From Actinomycetes bacterium (GTDB taxonomy: Bacteria > Actinomycetota > Acidimicrobiia > Acidimicrobiales > Acidimicrobiaceae), in assembly GCA_021823385.1 (NCBI GenBank), contig JAKAOC010000208.1, positions 1 through 5,260 on the forward strand: a DNA stretch of 5,260 nt, read 5' to 3'. Shown one piece after another: positions 1 through 5,165 of the stretch; position 1 is the first letter of the stretch; every line of letters starts with the position of its first letter. The translations under genes and the position numbers were made by a program. The notes beneath the pieces are model-generated. The model ran no database searches. It was given only the letters and a program-made list of their open reading frames with translations, and had not been told where the DNA came from.

Positions 1-588
1 GGCGCCGCCGCAGCGGTCGCAGACCGCGGTGGTCATCATTCTGCCCAGGATGGTCTGGGCCACGCGCTTCACCGACCCGCTTCCCTGGCAGATGGGGCAT
101 ATGCTCGGCGCGGTTCCAGGCTTCGAGCCGTTGCCGCCGCAGGTCGAGCAAGTGGTTGGCACGCGGATGGGGACGTCCTTCTGGGCGCCGAAGACGGCCT
201 CCTCGAAGGAGAGGGTGACGGTGGCCTCCATGTCGTCGCCCCGCTGGGTCCCACCCCGGCTGGTGCGGTAACCGTTGCCGAAGGCGGCGCCGAACATCGA
301 CTCGAAGATGTCGCCGAAGGGGCCGGCACCGCCGAAGAAGTCGCCGGGGCCGCCGCCCATTCCGCCCATTCCGCCGGCGCCATAGGCGTCATAGACACGG
401 CGCTTTTCAGGGTCGCGCAGGGTTTCATATGCCGTGGTCACCAGCTTGAAGCGCTCTTCGGACTCCTTGTTGCCGCCGTTGGCGTCGGGATGCAGCTCCC
501 GCGCCAGCTTGCGGTAAGCCTTCTTTATCTCCTCGTCGGTGGCGTCACGCGCCACCCCAAGAATCTCGTAGAAGTCGACGTCTGCCAT
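1..588 (-). CDS. dnaJ: Chaperone protein DnaJ (Hsp40), N-terminal 196 residues, cut by window edge
   Basis: Cytoplasmic co-chaperone that delivers unfolded protein to DnaK and stimulates its ATPase through the J domain. Reading the minus strand from ATG at 588 gives an open frame to base 1 with no stop. The J domain covers about residues 4-70: it begins DFYEILGVARDAT and carries the HPD motif at 33-35, which is essential for DnaK stimulation. A Gly/Phe-rich linker (about 71-115) follows, including GGMGGMGGG encoded partly by a 9-bp direct duplication at 356-373. The cysteine-rich zinc region then begins: CSTCGGNG (Cys147/150), CPICQGSG (Cys164/167) and CDRCGG (Cys190/193). The fourth CxxCxGxG motif and the C-terminal substrate domains lie outside the window; full DnaJ is usually about 370-390 residues. 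The ATG overlaps the hrcA stop by one base (TGATG), and GAGGG sits 3 bases upstream, inside hrcA, so translational coupling is likely. No grpE or dnaK lies between the genes, as in the second dnaJ of actinobacteria. The family call is secure; paralogue type is inferred. Confidence 0.97.
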   Translation of the reverse strand, partial: MADVDFYEILGVARDATDEEIKKAYRKLARELHPDANGGNKESEERFKLVTTAYETLRDPEKRRVYDAYGAGGMGGMGGGPGDFFGGAGPFGDIFESMFGAAFGNGYRTSRGGTQRGDDMEATVTLSFEEAVFGAQKDVPIRVPTTCSTCGGNGSKPGTAPSICPICQGSGSVKRVAQTILGRMMTTAVCDRCGGA

Positions 589-1601
589 CAACCCTCGCTC
601 AGCCTTTTAGACAAATTCTCACTCACCAGATTGGCGACGCCGATAGCCGACGCGTAGTTCATGCGGGTGGGGCCGATCAATCCGATCGTGCCGACTTCCA
701 CCCCGTCCACAGAGTAGGGCGCCACCACCACAGCGCACTCCCGCAACGAGCTGACCCCGTGCTCGGAGCCGATGGCCACGCCTTGGCCTCGCAAGAGAAG
801 GGAGCGCATGAGTGTGACCACCAGATAATGCCGCTCCAGAATGGAGATGACGTCCCGGACGGTCTCCACCGCCCCGAAAGACGCAGCAATGCGGCTGGTC
901 CCCTCGATGAAGACCCCGTCGCGATCCGCCTCGCGCACCGCCTCGCGCACCGCGACAAGCGCATAGGCGCCGAGCTTGTCCAGGTCGGGATCCTCGAAGT
1001 GAGGTGACGAATCCACATCACGCAGTTCGCGGTCGCGGAAATGCGAAGTCAGGACGGCGCTTATCTCTGCGAGCTGGCCGTGATCGGCCTCGGTCGGCCA
1101 GGCAATGGTGCGCTTCTCGACCGAGCCGTTGGCGTCCACCGCGACCACCACCACCGTCCGGGTGCTCAGAGCCACCAGCTGCACCGAGACGATGCGGGCG
1201 CGCCGAGCGGAAGGGCCGGTAACCACCGCGGCCAGGTCGGTCATGCGTGTAAGGAGGCGGGTGGTCGAGGAGAGAAGCTCCTCGATCTCCTGGTGCGCCT
1301 TGGCAAAGAAGCCTTGCACCTGGTCGGCCCGGGCGGGCCCGGGGTCGGAGTAAGTCATGAGCTCATCCACGTAGCGCCGGTAGCCCTTCTCCGTGGGCAC
1401 GCGGCCGGCGCTGGTGTGGGGCTGCTGGAGATACCCCTCGCCCTCGAGGGCGCTCATCTCGTTGCGAATTGTGGCCGGAGACACGCGCATGCCCGGAAGC
1501 GCGGCCAGATAGGCCGAGCCGACCGGCTCGGCGGCGTCGATATAGGCCTCGATCACGGCCCTCAAGATGGTCGATCTTCTGTCGTCAACCCCGGCGTTCA
1601 T
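588..1601 (-). CDS. hrcA: Heat-inducible transcription repressor HrcA
   Basis: DNA-binding repressor of class I heat-shock genes. It binds CIRCE operators, and in the established model GroEL keeps it active until stress titrates the chaperonin away. From ATG at 1601 the protein has 337 residues, normal for HrcA. The N-terminal winged helix-turn-helix is clear: DDRRSTILRAVIEAYI at 6-21, PVGS at 26-29, SPATIRNEMSALEGEGYL at 41-58 and QQPHTSAGRVPTEKGYRRYVDEL at 59-81. The middle holds the GAF-like region (LAAVVTGPSARRARI), and the C-terminus has the family signature IGLIGPTRMNYASAIGVANL. The open frame extends upstream to a TTG at 1652, but that codon lies inside the CIRCE operator and would add 17 unconserved residues. 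ATG 1601 has a modest GGGG Shine-Dalgarno (1608-1611) six bases before it and matches the usual N-terminus. The gene sits under its own CIRCE element and overlaps dnaJ by one base, which points to an autoregulated two-gene unit. An in-frame 12-bp duplication (926-949) gives the repeat REAVREA. Confidence 0.97.
   Translation of the reverse strand: MNAGVDDRRSTILRAVIEAYIDAAEPVGSAYLAALPGMRVSPATIRNEMSALEGEGYLQQPHTSAGRVPTEKGYRRYVDELMTYSDPGPARADQVQGFFAKAHQEIEELLSSTTRLLTRMTDLAAVVTGPSARRARIVSVQLVALSTRTVVVVAVDANGSVEKRTIAWPTEADHGQLAEISAVLTSHFRDRELRDVDSSPHFEDPDLDKLGAYALVAVREAVREADRDGVFIEGTSRIAASFGAVETVRDVISILERHYLVVTLMRSLLLRGQGVAIGSEHGVSSLRECAVVVAPYSVDGVEVGTIGLIGPTRMNYASAIGVANLVSENLSKRLSEG
926..949. repeat. 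Perfect 12-bp tandem duplication inside hrcA
   Basis: The 12-mer ccgcctcgcgca occurs twice back to back, and the next four bases (ccgc) continue the match. It is in frame in hrcA and yields a duplicated Arg-Glu-Ala-Val/Asp tetrapeptide in a predicted helix (AVREAVREADRDG). It looks like a small slippage duplication that the protein tolerates. Confidence 0.75.
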
Positions 1602-1644
1602 GGCAATCCCCGAACTTGGGTTCACACCCGTTCCACATCTCGCT

Positions 1645-1672
1645 ATTAGCAATCAAGTCTAACGAGTGCCAA
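1645..1672 (-). promoter_or_regulatory. Candidate hrcA-dnaJ promoter embedded in CIRCE
   Basis: On the minus strand TTGGCA (1667-1672; 5 of 6 matches to the -35 TTGACA) is followed 16 bases later by GCTAAT (1645-1650; 4 of 6 matches to TATAAT). Both hexamers fall on the CIRCE arms, so bound HrcA would block RNA polymerase directly. A start site near 1638 would leave a leader of roughly 35-40 bases. An alternative pairing, TTCGCT with TAGACT at 17 bases, is weaker. This is a consensus match by eye only. Confidence 0.5.
1646..1672 (-). promoter_or_regulatory. CIRCE operator (HrcA binding site)
   Basis: On the minus strand the site reads TTGGCACTC, nine spacer bases, then GATTGCTAA. The established CIRCE consensus is TTAGCACTC-N9-GAGTGCTAA, so 16 of 18 arm positions match with the exact 9-base spacing. 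It lies 44 bp upstream of the hrcA ATG at 1601, in the expected place for autoregulation. The two mismatches (A to G at arm position 3 on the left, G to T at position 3 on the right) fall at positions that do not pair with each other, so the palindrome is slightly imperfect. Identification is strong because of both the pattern and the neighbouring hrcA. Confidence 0.93.
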
Positions 1673-1699
1673 CGCCGGAGCGAATGACAGGCGCGTACT

Positions 1700-2578
1700 C
1701 TAAGCCACTCTGTCGTAGAAGTGCAGCACCCTCTCCCTGTAGAAGATGGCCAAGGTGTCAAGGAGCGTCCTGGCCACCGCTATCACGTTCACGGTGCTGG
1801 AGAACCGCTCACGGATGATGACGGGCGCCTCGACGAACTTGTCGTACCCGAGCCTGCGCGCGACCACGAAAAGCTCCAGGTCGAAGGCGAAGCGCTTCTC
1901 GACCATCAGCGGCAGCGCCCTCTCGATCACCTCGCGCCGGCAGAGCTTCACGCCGGTCTGGGTGTCGTGGATGGAGAGGTTGAAGAGGCGCCGTATCAGC
2001 TGCTGATAGACGAAGGAGTAGAGGCGGCGGGCAGGCGGATAGACGACTTCGGAGGCGGGATGGCGCTTGGAGCCGAGCACTATGTCGGGCTCGAAGGCGA
2101 TCAGGACCGAGACGAAGCCGGCCAGCGCCTGGGGATCGATGTCGCCGTCGGCGTCGATGAAGCCGAGATACTCGCCCTTGCCGAGCCTGAGGCCGGTCCT
2201 GAGCGCGGCCCCCTTGCCGCTGCGCTGCAGGTGGTAGACGTCCTTGACCGTCGTGATCCCGAGGCGGACCAAGGCGTCCTTGCTGGAATCGGTGGATCCG
2301 TCGCTGACCGCGATCAGCTCATAGGAGACGCCGGTGCCTTCCATCACCTCCACGATCTCGCGGATGGCGGACTCGAAGACCGAGCCGGGGTTGTAGAAGG
2401 GCACCACAATGGAGACCAGCGGACCGGCGGGCTCGGGATGGTAGCTGGCTGCGTCAGAGGAGACGACTACATACCCGGCGCGGGCGAGCGCAGCGGAGTA
2501 ATCGTTGCCCGAGGCATCCCCTCCGGTCTGCTCGGGGCTCGGCTGCGGGCGCGGCGTAGCGCTCGCGGTGGCATCCAT
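1700..2578 (-). CDS. Family 2 glycosyltransferase, polyprenyl-phosphate sugar transferase-like (GT-A fold)
   Basis: Predicted cytoplasmic-face enzyme moving a sugar from a nucleotide donor to an acceptor, probably a polyprenyl phosphate in the style of Alg5/DPM1; donor and acceptor are not determinable here. From ATG 2578 it has 292 residues. A Pro/Ser/Thr-rich, probably disordered stretch covers 1-50. The GT2 core follows: VSIVVPFYNPG at 55-65, VSDGSTD at 91-97, SGKGAALRTGLRLGKGEYLGF at about 120-140, and the metal-binding DXD-type motif DADGD at 142-146. DTQTGVKLCRREV (205-217) and FDLEL (232-236) resemble the acceptor-side motifs of the dolichyl-phosphate glucosyltransferase group. The end (TLLDTLAIFYRERVLHFYDRVA) is amphipathic, and there is no C-terminal multi-pass membrane domain. 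The frame is open upstream to GTG 2659, but ATG 2578 has a strong GGAGG Shine-Dalgarno at 5 bases and the extra 27 residues look like non-coding GC-rich translation. It ends 27 bp before CIRCE with no terminator seen, so read-through into hrcA is possible. Confidence 0.9.
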   Translation of the reverse strand: MDATASATPRPQPSPEQTGGDASGNDYSAALARAGYVVVSSDAASYHPEPAGPLVSIVVPFYNPGSVFESAIREIVEVMEGTGVSYELIAVSDGSTDSSKDALVRLGITTVKDVYHLQRSGKGAALRTGLRLGKGEYLGFIDADGDIDPQALAGFVSVLIAFEPDIVLGSKRHPASEVVYPPARRLYSFVYQQLIRRLFNLSIHDTQTGVKLCRREVIERALPLMVEKRFAFDLELFVVARRLGYDKFVEAPVIIRERFSSTVNVIAVARTLLDTLAIFYRERVLHFYDRVA

Positions 2579-2583
2579 AGATT

Positions 2584-2588
2584 CCTCC
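2584..2588 (-). promoter_or_regulatory. Shine-Dalgarno of the glycosyltransferase gene
   Basis: GGAGG on the minus strand, five bases before ATG 2578, within the purine run GGGAAGAGGGAGGAA. It decides the start in favour of ATG 2578 over the upstream GTG 2659 and ATG 2611, which lack such a site. Confidence 0.8.
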
Positions 2589-2632
2589 CTCTTCCCAGCA
2601 TATCGGCGCATACCGCGCTGGGGTTGAAGCGC

Positions 2633-2644
2633 CGAGGCGCCTCG
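2633..2644. repeat. 12-bp perfect palindrome in the divergent intergenic region
   Basis: CGAGGCGCCTCG is its own reverse complement. Its core GGCGCC recurs at 2652-2657 and 2675-2680, giving three copies in 44 bases between the divergent glycosyltransferase and iron permease genes. It could be an operator-like array, but GGCGCC is expected often in GC-rich DNA, so function is only a suggestion. Confidence 0.4.
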
Positions 2645-2685
2645 TCCCAGCGGCGCCACCAGAGCGATCGGGAAGGCGCCTGGCC

Positions 2686-2703
2686 TAGAATCTGTTGCAT
2701 AAT
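2686..2703 (+). promoter_or_regulatory. Candidate -10 region(s) for the iron permease gene
   Basis: Two hexamers each match TATAAT at five of six positions: TAGAAT (2686-2691) and CATAAT (2698-2703). They form an AT-rich island in a GC-rich spacer, in the right place for a leader of about 40-60 bases before TTG 2757. I see no convincing -35 hexamer at 16-18 bases for either, and no clear Fur or IdeR/DtxR box, so iron regulation cannot be claimed from sequence. Confidence 0.35.
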
Positions 2704-2746
2704 CGCGGGTGCAGGTTCACGGGTCTTGCCTGATTGCCCGGAGCGC

Positions 2747-2750
2747 GAGG
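2747..2750 (+). promoter_or_regulatory. Shine-Dalgarno supporting the TTG start of the iron permease
   Basis: GAGG lies six bases before TTG 2757. The alternative upstream GTG at 2709 has no such site and lies about where transcription from CATAAT 2698-2703 would begin. Confidence 0.6.
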
Positions 2751-2756
2751 TGCAGG

Positions 2757-3599
2757 TTGCTGGCGACATTCACGATCTTTCTCCGTGAGGGGATAGAGGC
2801 GTCCATGATCGTGGCCATTCTCCTGGCCTACCTTGACAAGATCGGCAAGCGCGAAAACTTCCGCGACGTCATCATCGGCGTGGCCGTGGCGCTCGCCTTT
2901 GCGGTCATCGCGGGGGTGGCCGTATACGCGACCTTGAAGACCTACGCGGGCTCGAGGTTACAGACCGAGTTCGAGACCGTCACCTACCTCGTGGCCGCCT
3001 CGGTGATGACCTACATGACCTTCTGGATGTCGACCCACGCGCGCAACCTGGCCAAGGAGCTTCGCGAAAAGGCCGAGTTCGCCCTGGAGCGCGGAGCCCG
3101 GCTGGGGCTGGCCGTCATGGCGGCGCAAGCGGTGGGCCGGGAGTCGCTGGAGGCGATGGTCTTCACGCTCGCCATCGTCTTTGCCACCTCCACCCACGGG
3201 GCGGTGGTGGGAGCGCTCCTGGGAACGCTCGCCTCGCTCGCCTTCGCGGTGGTTGTCTACCGGATGGGCAAGCGGATCAACATGGCGCGGGCCTTCCGCG
3301 TGCTCGGCGTGGCACTCATGATCTTTGCGGCCGGCCTGCTGATCGATGCGGTGCAGAACCTGCAGCAGCTGGGATTCCTTCCCATCCTCACCACCGCCAT
3401 GTGGAACACCACCTCCTTTCTGAACGACCAGTCCACCCTGGGCGACATAGTGCACACCTTCTTCGGGTACGCCTCGAAGCCGAGCATCCTGCAAGGGATC
3501 GTCTACGTCGCCTACCTGGCGGTGGTGGTGACCATCTTCATGAAGACGACCCGCAAGCGCGTGGCCCCGGCACGACCCACGGTCAAGGCCGAGGGCTAG
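2757..3599 (+). CDS. FTR1-family high-affinity iron permease (EfeU-like)
   Basis: Integral inner-membrane permease for iron; family members move Fe(III) coupled to an oxidase or periplasmic partner. With the TTG start the product has 280 residues, typical for bacterial FTR1 proteins, and begins MLATFTIFLREGIEAS as homologues do. About seven hydrophobic segments are visible: 3-25, 37-60, 74-91, 115-143, 149-170, 180-200 and 244-262. The iron-coordinating motif REGIE is at 10-14 in segment 1. The second motif in segment 4 is RESLE (128-132): the Arg and both Glu are kept but the usual Gly is Ser. The C-terminal family signature is also present (HTFFGYASKPSILQGIVYVAYL region, 233-254), and the tail is basic and cytosolic-looking. 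GTG 2709 would add 16 residues rich in Cys and Arg that spoil the N-terminus, so I prefer TTG 2757. No efeO or efeB partner is in the window. It is divergent from the glycosyltransferase and convergent with the photolyase; no clear terminator hairpin is seen in the 53-bp gap at 3600-3652. Confidence 0.92.
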   Translation: MLATFTIFLREGIEASMIVAILLAYLDKIGKRENFRDVIIGVAVALAFAVIAGVAVYATLKTYAGSRLQTEFETVTYLVAASVMTYMTFWMSTHARNLAKELREKAEFALERGARLGLAVMAAQAVGRESLEAMVFTLAIVFATSTHGAVVGALLGTLASLAFAVVVYRMGKRINMARAFRVLGVALMIFAAGLLIDAVQNLQQLGFLPILTTAMWNTTSFLNDQSTLGDIVHTFFGYASKPSILQGIVYVAYLAVVVTIFMKTTRKRVAPARPTVKAEG

Positions 3600-3652
3600 C
3601 CAAGAGACCCAGGCAGCGGCGCGGCGGGCCCGGAGGCTCACCACGCTGCAGC

Positions 3653-5059
3653 TCAGCCATCCACTTGCCTGCCCTTAAGCTCGGCAAAACGCCGCAGGGC
3701 CTCCTCGCGCTCCTCGGCATGATCGACGATGGGGCCGGGGTAGGCGCCGGGGTCGAGCAGCCCCAGGCGCTTGGCCTCCCAGGGCTCATGAACGAAGCGC
3801 GTGGGCAGATGCGCCAGCTCGGGGAGATGGGCACGGATGTAGGTGCCGTCGGGATCGAACTTCTTGGACTGCAGGACCGGGTTGAAGACCCGGAAATAGG
3901 GAGCGGCATCGGTCCCGGAGCCGGCCACCCATTGCCAGGAGTGGTTGTTCGAGGCGATATCCCCGTCGATGAGCTCCTCCATGAAGTGCCGGGCGCCCAC
4001 CCGCCAGTCCAGGTGGAGATCCTTGACCAGGAAGGAAGCCGTCACCATCCTCACGCGGTTGTGCATCCACCCGCTGGTTGCCAACTCCCTCATCCCTGCG
4101 TCCACCAGGGGAAAGCCGGTCAGCCCCCGCCTCCAGGCCTCTAACCTCTCCCGGGCGGGCGAGGCGGAGGGGTCGTCGTTGGCCATCAGGTCGAACCGGC
4201 CGTCCAGGTTGGCCCAGGCGCTATCCGGCGCTGAGGCCACGGTCTGAGCGAAGAAGTCCCTCCAGCCCAGCTGGCGAATCGCCTCGTCACCGCCCCTGCG
4301 ACCGGAAAGGGCGGCGGCCACCTGTCGGGGATGCAGGACCCCGAAACGAAGCGCGGGCGAGAGGCGGCTGGTGGCATCGCCGGCCGGCAGGTTGCGGCCG
4401 GCAGGGTACTCCCCCACCTCTTCGGCAAAGGCGGCCAGGCGCGAGAGTGCCTCGGGCTCGGAGGCGGGAAAACGCTCCCGGTCGAAGAGCTCGGGAAGGG
4501 CGAGGAGCTCCAGCGCCGCCGGATCGCGCAATTCCGGCGTCACAAGAGACCGTTCGAGCAGCTCGGGATCTGGAGCGCCCCGCGGCGCGTCGAAGCCGTG
4601 CTCGGAAAGCTTGCGATAGTAGGGCGTGAAGGCGCGATGCCAGCCGCCGGAGGCCCGGGCCAGCTTGCCCGGGGGGAGCAGGTAGGGCGAGTCTCCCAGC
4701 TCCAGCTTGACCCCGGCTCTCTCGAGAAGCCCCGACGCCCGGTCGTCGCGCCGGCGGGCGAGCGGGCTGAACTCCCGGGTGGCGACCACCGCCTCGGCGC
4801 CGACGCGGCCGGCAAAGGCGGTGACCTCCTCGGCCGGGTCTCCGAAGGCGAGATTCAACCATCCCCTCGGCGATGCGTCCAATGCGCGAAGCGAGGCGGC
4901 CATGTAGCTGGTCCGCTTGGCCGAGATGGCCACAAGCTCGGGGGAAAAGCAGAAAAAGGCGTGCACGGGCCCGCCCTCGGCGAGCACCAATGCGCGCTCG
5001 AGCGCCCGGTTGTCGGCCAGGCGCAGATCGCGCCTCAGCCAGAGGACTACGCCGCGCAT
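3653..5059 (-). CDS. phrB: Deoxyribodipyrimidine photolyase, class I (DNA photolyase)
   Basis: Light-driven flavoenzyme that splits UV-induced cyclobutane pyrimidine dimers (EC 4.1.99.3). The 468-residue product has both family domains. The N-terminal antenna-binding Rossmann domain starts VVLWLRRDLRLADNRAL (4-20). The C-terminal FAD domain includes YPAGRNLP at 218-225, DATSRLSPALRFGVLHPRQV at 228-247, QLGWRDFF at 263-270, TGFPLVDAGMRELATSGWMHNRVRM at 314-338 and DGDIASNNHSWQWVAGSGTDAAPYF at 365-389. By comparison with E. coli PhrB, W375 and W352 correspond to W382 and W359 of the electron-transfer chain, W377 and W266 to the dimer-contacting W384 and W277, and N371 to the flavin-contacting N378. 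No Trp or Tyr is found between W282 and W309, where the distal W306 equivalent should be. A TAG in the same frame at 5084-5086 rules out a longer N-terminus. The Shine-Dalgarno is poor (GGGA abuts ATG). The gene follows lepA on the same strand after 106 bp. CPD versus cryptochrome-like activity is not provable from sequence. Confidence 0.95.
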   Translation of the reverse strand: MRGVVLWLRRDLRLADNRALERALVLAEGGPVHAFFCFSPELVAISAKRTSYMAASLRALDASPRGWLNLAFGDPAEEVTAFAGRVGAEAVVATREFSPLARRRDDRASGLLERAGVKLELGDSPYLLPPGKLARASGGWHRAFTPYYRKLSEHGFDAPRGAPDPELLERSLVTPELRDPAALELLALPELFDRERFPASEPEALSRLAAFAEEVGEYPAGRNLPAGDATSRLSPALRFGVLHPRQVAAALSGRRGGDEAIRQLGWRDFFAQTVASAPDSAWANLDGRFDLMANDDPSASPARERLEAWRRGLTGFPLVDAGMRELATSGWMHNRVRMVTASFLVKDLHLDWRVGARHFMEELIDGDIASNNHSWQWVAGSGTDAAPYFRVFNPVLQSKKFDPDGTYIRAHLPELAHLPTRFVHEPWEAKRLGLLDPGAYPGPIVDHAEEREEALRRFAELKGRQVDG

Positions 5060-5065
5060 TCCCAG

Positions 5066-5140
5066 GCCGCGGACACGCTGTGTCTAGCCGCGGGCATGCT
5101 GTGCCTGGCCCCAGGTGCGCTGTGCCTGGCCGGGTGCATG
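5066..5140. repeat. Degenerate 21-bp tandem repeat before the photolyase start
   Basis: Three contiguous 21-bp units lie at 5066-5086, 5087-5107 and 5108-5128, followed by a 12-base partial unit at 5129-5140 that matches the start of unit 2 at 10 of 12 positions. Units 1 and 2 agree at 17 of 21 bases and units 2 and 3 at 16 of 21; the shared core is GCTGTGYCT. The period is divisible by three, so any frame through it reads as a heptapeptide repeat. In the photolyase frame the units give QAQRTWG, QAQHARG and then TAG-TQRVRG, so unit 1 carries a stop. I see no recognised regulatory site in it. Confidence 0.75.
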
Positions 5141-5152
5141 GATGGCCCGGCC
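5128..5152. other. GC-rich hairpin between lepA and the photolyase gene
   Basis: GGCCGGG (5128-5134) and CCCGGCC (5146-5152) form a perfect 7-bp stem with an 11-base loop, starting 13 bases past the lepA stop in the direction of transcription. No T-run follows on the minus strand, so it is not a canonical intrinsic terminator. It might stabilise the lepA 3' end or partly attenuate read-through into the photolyase gene. Confidence 0.45.
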
Positions 5153-5165
5153 GTTAGGGCGAACC

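Noticed and set aside
1602..1652. Longer HrcA N-terminus starting at TTG 1652
   Set aside because: The start would lie inside the CIRCE operator and at or upstream of the likely transcription start. The extra residues are not part of the family's N-terminus.
2709..2756. Longer FTR1 N-terminus starting at GTG 2709
   Set aside because: No Shine-Dalgarno, a Cys/Arg-rich extension ahead of the first membrane helix, and a position about where transcription may begin. TTG 2757 gives the family-like start.
1721..2788. Long plus-strand open frame (355 codons) across the glycosyltransferase gene
   Set aside because: It is antisense to a gene with clear GT2 motifs, and its translation is compositionally odd (rich in Asp, Glu, Gly, His, Arg) without recognisable domains. 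Such frames are common opposite GC-rich genes.
2958..3644. Minus-strand open frame (228 codons) antisense to the iron permease
   Set aside because: It is very rich in His, Arg, Gly and Glu, the usual antisense signature of a hydrophobic GC-rich membrane protein gene.
3600..3652. Possible bidirectional terminator between the convergent permease and photolyase genes
   Set aside because: The region is GC-rich, but I found only short 4-5 bp stems with long loops and no T-run.
3401..4144. Plus-strand open frame (247 codons) spanning the end of the FTR1 gene and the photolyase tail
   Set aside because: It overlaps two well-supported genes in the wrong frame or strand, and shows low-complexity GC-driven composition.
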